Assembly (NCBI GenBank): GCA_950295325.1
Contig: OX485804.1
Span: 15,934,001-15,998,000, forward strand
Direction of reading: 5' to 3'
DNA: 64,000 nt
Source of the DNA: Polytrichum commune
Taxonomy: Eukaryota; Streptophyta; Polytrichopsida; Polytrichales; Polytrichaceae
The notes beneath the pieces are model-generated. The model did not search any database and was not told the origin of the DNA. It was given only the letters and a program-made list of their open reading frames with translations. Below, piece by piece: positions 56,801 to 64,000 of this stretch. The translations under genes were made by a program, and so were the position numbers. Each line of letters begins with the position of its first letter. The first letter of the stretch is position 1.

Positions 56801-59800
56801 GCACATGGAAACCAAATTTGTATGTGATGTAAAACCTCAAAGCTTGAATTGGTTTCAATTACTAGCATTGTTGACATCACTGAGATGAATGTCTCTCTGA
56901 CTATAGGCCGGTGTTGGGGCATGTTTGAGAACATCATCAAGGTTATTCTACTAAATGCATTTTTCATCCAAATTTATTGATTTATATTCTTTATGATATA
57001 AATTTTCATCCATATTGTATTGTGCAAGGCATGGTAGTACATGCACGGTATGGAAAATGATGGTCCACCTTGAAAGATTTGCCCACGACTTGGACAAAGT
57101 GTGCCCAATTCTTGGTGGACCATCACAGTTTGAGCTACTGGAAAATGTCCTACAAGTACATTTCCTAATCTCTATCCATTTTCACTATAGACTTTGTCTA
57201 GTTCGTATTAACATGCTATGTATTGAATTGTAATGTTTACATGTTACATGTTTGAGGGTTGACCCCATTTTTTTTTCCTTGGCTTTGTAAAGACCACCAT
57301 TATGAGTGCATGGCACTCATTCTATGGGAAAAAATGGCAATGGTTAGTAAAAGAGTTCGTTGTACAACCAATTTGACGTTGTTATCCTTGATAGGTTATT
57401 AACACACTATGAGCTTCTTTTGGAGGTGAGTACATGTGGGACATGGAAATCAATCAACAACCACCAGTTACAAACCAAACATGTAATAATGTGTTATTTT
57501 AAGATGTTGTAGCTACACGCAAAGTTGGAGTTTTTGTTTGATAGGAATTTTGTCAAACAAGTGGAAGGTTGTTGAGTTTTTGTCCAAGTCACATTAATTG
57601 CAGAAATGGCCACTTGGTTGGCCTCCTTGGCCTTGGCTAGTTCATTTGCAACTACTAGCATATTGCCATGCCATGGTTGGATTTAAGCTACGTGAGGCTA
57701 TTGATTGGTTATTCTTGTGGGTTGTGTGTGGGTGGGAGCTTGGAGTGAGCCGTTATTGCAGTTGTGAACATGTTGCAGCTCTAAGCATGCACCAAGGTTG
57801 GCCTAATGGCACAACATGTAGCTAGAGGTTGTTACCAAAGACTACAGTAAACAACCTACATCATCCGAGTCCAAACCTGGGATATTATCAACCAAAAGCT
57901 TGATTTTGGTGGTTTTCACATCATAAATTGCAAGACGAGAACATGTGATGTTGCAAAGCCATGAGTTTTGCAACTATGATACTACAACACCTACCTACAT
58001 TTGAGAGCTTGATTGAGACCAGGTGGGAATTGAGGTTTGACTACATGTGGGAAACTGCTAGTAGTTTTTGCAACTCTGATGGATAGGGGTGGACGTGAAC
58101 CCTCGTTGTAAAGGTGACAAATTTTGAGATTAAGGACTTCCTTCAATGTACTAGCATTTTTTGTAAGATTAATGTGATGTTCTAAAATTTGCTAAAAGAA
58201 CAATATAGAATGGCACATGGCCCGCAACATAAAATTATGATGAATGCATACTTGTCTTTGAAAAACCTTGATGTGTTTGGAAGGATTTAATAATAAAAAA
58301 ATTGAATGCATGTGTTTTCCTCACCTATATTGCAATGTCTTGGAATGCATCATCCATTGCTTGCAACCTTTGTGTAGATAAGCTTTTGAATTGGGTTTCA
58401 ATTAACAAAAACACACAAGGAAGACTAAATAAGTATCAAATTGAACTCTAGGTGTCACTATTATGTTAATTGATATATCACAATGACTTTAGAATGAAAT
58501 TAAGGTAACAAATCCAAGGAATACTTTGTTTAATGTGAATTTTGGGAAATTAGGAGATTAAAAAATGAATTATTGGGGTCACTCAATGCAGTACATGCAA
58601 TTGCGTAGTCTCTCCCTCACAACCAACCATAGTCCAGTAGTCATGCTCACTATACCATGGTATTTCAATGTAGGGAGTCTCAACTCAACAATAGTCTTTT
58701 GAGTAACCAATAGCCAAATGTAACCAAGGCCAAGGGCACCTAAATTTGAACTACATTCTTTCTTTAATTAATTAATGATTTTAATGGATCGAGAAATACA
58801 ATGGTATCAACGTTGCATGTTAAATGTGTTCATTATTTTATTTTCAATTTAATGAGGCAGTGGGACTATCATCCTTACGTGGACCGGCTGAAGAATCACT
58901 CATGTGAGTTTCCAGTGACTATCAGCCATCACAAGTTAGTATTTCAATTCATGCCAAATCAACTTTAAAGGAATTTCTTTCATGAACTTAGAAATTTCAA
59001 ATAAAGTCTTTACCATTTTTCCACTAAATAGCAAAACAACACTTTACTCAAAGCATTAAGATAGAATATGATAATTTGCAAAAATCTAGTGTTTGGTTAC
59101 CGAGTACTACGCCTATCGGAACCTAAGTGAATTGTAACCAAGTATCAGAGTCCAAGAATCAAGTCACCCAATCTCAATGTCGAGTCCAATGTAGTGTAGT
59201 GCAAGCCATAGTCTTAAGTAACCAATGAACGTCAAATGATACTTGAGGATTGATTTGTTCTTACTTACTTATATGTTGATTCTTGGGCTCCCCTCCCAAT
59301 GATATGGGGTAACACCCACTAACCTTCTCCATGACTTGGTTCACCTCCCGGCACTTGACCGTCCATCTCCCTCATGCTATCAATTGGCTCTTGGGTTATG
59401 GTCCTCCTCGAAACCGAGAGAACTAGGCCACTTTACATGATAATAAGCCTCACTAATATCATTCCATATTCTTTAAATTACTTCTTACACTTTCTAATTC
59501 GGAAGAGTTTTACTTTCTGGATTTTCTTTCACAAATAATCGAATGACCAAAAGTAATTCCGACAATGTTTCTCCCCTCGTCAAGGGCTACATTTTACTAA
59601 TTCATTCACTCTTATAAATGTGTCACTTTGTTATTATGACTGAATTGTGTGATTGAATGCAACAAAGTTTTATCCTTGAGGGTTTCCATTGGATGTTGGT
59701 ATGAGTGGAGGTTCGTGTCTACAACCTCTGACTATATTTCCTAATCACTAGGAGATGAAGAATATGGTCTCTTAATAAGACACAACTCACCACTTGTATT

Positions 59801-62362
59801 AACCATATTGAGACTATTGTCTCTGCATTCCCATGCCATTTAACATAGACACCCAAAAACTTGGCATCCCCAAAACTTAAAGCTTCACACCATCAAGTTC
59901 ATGCAAACAATGGTCATGGACAAAGTACTATGATTAATGACATAAAAATATAACCGTCCTTTCACAAGACAACCCCAAATTTAGTGTGATGGGGAAGAAG
60001 ATTATCATATGAAAATCACACATAACACTTTTGATCATGTAGGGGCTTCGTACTCATGCAAAACCAAAGACAATGGTCATGTTAAATTACAATTCCTTCC
60101 AAATAATGTGCAAGTATTAAAGGGTTTCGCATTCCTCAGACAATGGACTTTTACAAAAAGCATATCACCAAAACAATATCGCTCATTTCACGAGAGCATG
60201 ATTAATTAATTTTCTCAAAAGTTGTGATACAATGGTCATGCTCCATTCATACAAAAAATAATCACTTTAACAAATTCAGGGCTTCACATCCTCAACCACC
60301 ACACTCAAACACTACAATTTGACAATGATAAGAGAGAAAGATCCACTCTCTTCTCAGGAGGGAGTTGATAATTGGGTTTTTCTATATCTTGAGTCTTCTC
60401 CGACTCTCCCCTCACTATGGCCTCCCAAAGAATATATATCATGACATATTAACAAAACCATGGTCTCAAGCGTTATGTTTGTCTATAGCCAAATCCATAA
60501 GTCCTAAATAATTATTCACATGTTTATTGTCTCTCACTATTAAGCTCTCGACTATGGTCAATATGTTGGAAATAACTTCTTTCACTGCATCTCAACTAAA
60601 TATTTACTGATTTCCTACGTCTTCATTGTTTCAAAGTTCTATCTACAAATTTGAGCCTAAACTTCATTAGGATTCCAAAAATTTAACTACTCTATCCACA
60701 AACTTGCATCACACTTTGCCTTATATCCAAAAAATGGTCAAATGGCACAACACATCGAACGTGAGAATTCAAAACTTATAGGCCACCCCCATTGTTTGCC
60801 ACCATTAGCAACAAACATTGGGCCCAGCTGATTTGTTGGGAGCTCATCCTCATTGTCACAACGCGCTAGGACCAAATGTAAGTCCGACACATCCTCTTTC
60901 ACTAGCCACTTCAATGCATTTCAACGAGCAGGAGCAAATCATGCAAGTTTTAGCCATGGATTGGCGCAAGTGTGGAGGACAACGATGATTGGAATTGCAC
61001 ATAACATGACATGCAATGCACAACATTTAATTCACCATGAAGGAGGGCACAAAGCAAGAACAAGACACAAAAACTCAAAGAGAGGATTGAAAGATCGGTA
61101 GGGAGGTAGAGGACCCTCACCAAGTTTGGTTGCTCGAAAATCTTGCACATGAGGCTCACTTTGGGAGTAGTAGGCTTTATACACATCCCAAATGTCCTCA
61201 TCATTGGTCAAACAATAATCAAATAGTGAGATAATTGCTCAAGAAGGTGACAATGTTAAAAAATTAAGGAGTTGGGGTCTTACCTGAAATCACAATGTCG
61301 AGGCAATTGGTCCATCTTGGACGTTGCATTTGGTGGCTTATTGTGGCACAAACATGGACATTAGTGGAAAACCCAACCTCGCACACATCCTTGTTGGATC
61401 AAAGGTGGCATTAGTGGCAAATTCCAAGGGTTGTTGTTTGTGTGCACAAACAACTCTTTGAGAGCTTTGCAGGTTGATGTGCTTGTCAAATGTGAATTGT
61501 TAGATAATATCGTTTTTATCGGGGTGTGCTTATTCTCTAGGCGTACACCATCTAGCTTTCTTCTTATATATAGTCGTTGTTGGGTGCATGAAAATGAATT
61601 TTGGTGGAGTGGCACACATGGGTGTTAGGGGAATTATGCATGTTGTGGTCTGTCGTTGTGTGCCGCTTTTGGAATGTTCATGGTTTTAGTACTTGTTGTG
61701 GGTTTTTAAATTTGTCGGTTCTATTGTACAATGCTTGGTGTATTTGTTGGGTGAGTGTAATTCTCTGTAGGGGTTAGTGAATTATATGCATTATGTTGTT
61801 TCGTTTTTTTTAAATTTTTTTAATATTTTAAATTCATGAATTTTTATTTTTCTTTAAGTCTCTGTCGTCAAGGAGAATTCATTTCACTTCTTCACGTAGG
61901 AGCTAGAATTCTTGCCTTAGTGCAACTTGTAAAGGTAGGTCTAGTTTATGTGAGAATTTCAATGGCACAGAAAGGCTTTGAACATGGACTACAAGATATC
62001 GTGTGTGTGTACTTCAACCTTTCCAAGTAATAGGTGTTGGTGATATGTTTCTTTGTGTGCTTTTCTTTCCTAAAATTTTATGAGGGGGTCTACTATATTA
62101 ATACAACACCCAATGCAAAACAATACAAAAATTCACCATGCATGTATTGTGAAATGAGATAGAACCAACAAAAAGAAACCAATAGAAGATTTTTATGTAT
62201 TGTAGAATACTATTTGAGATTTTGAGAATACCATAGAATCCAACCTCCAAAACCCTAAGTAAGTTATACCTCCTAGAGATAGACTCATGATGTTCTCTAT
62301 CACTCTTATATTCCATGGAACCACAACATACATGCACCAACTGATGCCACCTAACATACTTA

Positions 62363-62757
62363 GGGTGAATTTTCATGTAGGTTGCTCACCCATTAGATTC
62401 TAGAAAATAATGGGTTGGAGTTGTTCGCATGTACTTAAGCGCAAGCCGCCATCCAACCACATTTTGATGATATGCTAGAATGTGGAGGGCTGTGGACATG
62501 GACTGCTAGACCTCCAGGCGTCCATTAAGAAATCTTTAACCTACAAGTGCTAGTCATTGACGGTTTTGAAGACCAGTTTCAAAAGGAGAAAAAGATTTTA
62601 ACCTGAAGAAAAAGTTGAATAGACGAACCATGATTTAAGAAGATGAGAGTAACTAGTTGGCACATACAAAGCCTACACCACCATATTTCCTCTACATTTG
62701 GATGCGTTTGTCCTTACTCATACTAACATCTGGTGGGCGAGCCGTGGAAACTCGCCC
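62363..62757. mobile_element. Tourist-like MITE family C, copy 3, in the CNX5 promoter
   Basis: Left GGGTGAATTTTCATGTAGG and right GTGGAAACTCGCCC are inverted repeats, flanked by TTA at 62360-62362 and 62758-62760. It lies in reverse orientation to copies 1 and 2 and ends about 130 bp before the CNX5 start codon. Confidence 0.8.
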
Positions 62758-62890
62758 TTACTTACACAATTCTTCAGTGAGCTCCACCCATCCATCTCGA
62801 CATTCAAAGTCTCTTTGTCGATGAAATTATCATTCGCTTATACAATTCTTCCAGTCCTTGACTACTTTCCAACTCTCTCTAAGTATCGCA

Positions 62891-63469
62891 ATGGCAGAAC
62901 CCGCAACAGCACCGATGCAACGGAGCGGAGGCGATAATAATAGCGCCACGAAGAAGAAGAAGGAGATGGTGGACTTGAAGGCGCAGCTTGAGAACCTTCG
63001 CCTGGAGACCGCAAGCCTGGAGCACCAGCTCGCCGTTCTTTCCAAACAGCACGAGCAGGATGATTATTCGACTGAGGATTCAACAACCAATTCGAATTCG
63101 ATTTCGAGCAGCAATTTTTTTTGTTCTCAACCTCCTCCTCCTGCTTGGGTGGCAGGCGCAGGGGGCCACACCTTGACAGCCTCGCAGATTCAGAGGTACA
63201 GTAGGCAACTTCTCTTGCCTTCGTTCGGAGTGGAGGCACAGGAGCGTCTTGCTAAAGGCTCAGTCCTTGTGGTGGGAGCCGGAGGTTTAGGGTCACCGGT
63301 GGCCATGTATCTTGCTGCAGGTGGAGTTGGGAGATTGGGAATTATGGACCCGGATTGCGTCGAGGTGCATAATTTGCATCGGCAGGTGATTCATAATGAA
63401 TCGTCGATTGGGGAAGCTAAGGTTGAGTCGGCCAAGCGGGCGTGCCTGGCAATCAATTCGTCTCTCGAG
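62891..63469 (+). CDS. CNX5: CNX5/MOCS3/UBA4-like sulfur-carrier activating enzyme, first exon (cut by window end)
   Basis: The start is the ATG at 62891. This exon codes for 193 residues and ends at CTCGAG|GTGAGA in phase 0. Residues 20-55 form a heptad-like coiled coil (LKAQLENLRLETASLEHQL). The E1-like adenylation domain follows: QRYSRQLLLPSFGVEAQERL, the nucleotide-binding VVGAGGLGSP (129-134), DPDCVEVHNLHRQ and NESSIGEAKVESAK. These enzymes adenylate the C-terminal glycine of a small sulfur carrier (MOCS2A/CNX7 for molybdenum cofactor, URM1 for tRNA thiolation). They then sulfurate it through a C-terminal rhodanese domain, which would lie beyond the window. The first-exon sequence shows no break. 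Confidence 0.92.
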
Positions 63470-64000
63470 GTGAGACTCCCACCCATCAGCTACAGGTATT
63501 GCAAGACACACTCCTATTTGTATCGTAAATCACTATAGAATTCATAAACCTTAAACCCTAATCCTACCGGAGAGATTAGGATGAGACTTGCACTCTCGTG
63601 CATTCATCAGTTACAGGAATTGCAAGAACTGGTATTTGCGAAGCGTGGAAAGCTGTTCCCCAAGTAATGTCTGAGGCTTGGAATCAGAATTTGTGAGAGC
63701 ACATTTTTATCGTGTTCTTTCTATGGGAGTTTTGGATGAATTTGGGTTTGAAAGTTTTTTTCTAAAATGCACACGATTACATGGCCCAAAAACAGTGGTG
63801 ATCCTCTGAAACAAACTCCTATTTGTATCATAGAATACCACAGAAATCAACCTCCACTCGTCTGTTGAATATTACCAGTCAAATATTAGGATAAAAATGC
63901 GATCTCACAAATATTTGACTAGTTATATGTAATGTAGCTGATGAATGCATGGGAGCAGGAGTCAAATATCTGCTCATTTACCAGGTTTGATTAGAATGCG
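63470..64000 (+). other. first intron of the CNX5 gene
   Basis: Begins GTGAGA. No frame continuing the E1 domain was found before the window ends. A telomere-like AAACCCTAA lies at about 63551. Confidence 0.5.

Larger units (their letters stand above)
45231..62362. other. AT-rich gene desert
   Basis: No gene recognised in about 17 kb apart from the repeats listed separately. Homopolymer runs occur at about 45897-45908 (G) and 49663-49676 (C). A C/T-rich low-complexity stretch at 52.7-53.2 kb makes a 198-codon open frame that is not a real protein. Sequence at 56.5-57.2 kb and 60.8-61.6 kb is less AT-rich and may be worn retroelement or gene debris, but nothing could be named. Confidence 0.5.

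Overview
This window is nuclear DNA from a land plant. Genes are split by many short GT-AG introns (and one GC-AG intron), two proteins carry plastid-transit-like N-termini, and one is a plastid RNA polymerase-associated factor found only in plants. Between the genes lie AT-rich stretches full of short inverted-repeat elements, 5S rRNA-derived repeats and a LINE fragment. A catalase of the animal/bacterial type, rather than the usual plant type, makes me favour a seed-free plant (bryophyte, lycophyte or fern). That placement is inference.

Layout: (1) 1-2.4 kb: unresolved, perhaps one terminal exon on the minus strand. (2) 2.45-3.70 kb (-): intronless NOP53/GLTSCR2 ribosome-biogenesis protein with telo-box sequence upstream. 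(3) 3.8-7.2 kb: intergenic, with a decayed MITE next to a 5S-derived repeat. (4) 7.55-16.02 kb (+): PTAC10/PAP3-like S1-domain protein in 15 exons. (5) 17.4-17.8 kb: decayed copy of the first exon of the next gene. (6) 18.43-21.76 kb (+): secreted DsbA/thioredoxin-fold protein in 4 exons. (7) 22.04-23.47 kb: 5'-truncated LINE bounded by a 96-bp direct repeat. (8) 23.89-27.23 kb (-): clade-3-type catalase in 6 exons with a plastid-like presequence. (9) 28.8-33.3 kb: cluster of short DNA transposons, several with TAA target duplications, one nested inside another repeat. (10) 34.31-38.44 kb (-): complete 6-exon SEN1-type SF1 helicase. (11) 38.7-40.3 kb: a possible unrecognised gene. (12) 40.98-43.56 kb (-): two-exon membrane-anchored dual-specificity-like phosphatase, with repeats in its intron and a triplicated leader. 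(13) 44.4-62.4 kb: AT-rich gene desert with three more MITE copies at its edges and in it. (14) 62.89 kb to the end (+): first exon of the CNX5/MOCS3/UBA4 sulfur-carrier activating enzyme, cut off by the window.

The genes are ordinary, separately transcribed nuclear genes, not an operon. Two themes recur: plastid function (PTAC10, the catalase) and redox or sulfur chemistry (thioredoxin-fold protein, catalase, CNX5). The points most worth following up are the plastid-type presequence on a non-plant-type catalase, the 5S-derived Cassandra-like repeats, and the set of short TAA/TTA-targeting transposon families whose boundaries can be read directly. All exon boundaries were assigned by eye from reading frame, splice consensus and remembered family similarity.
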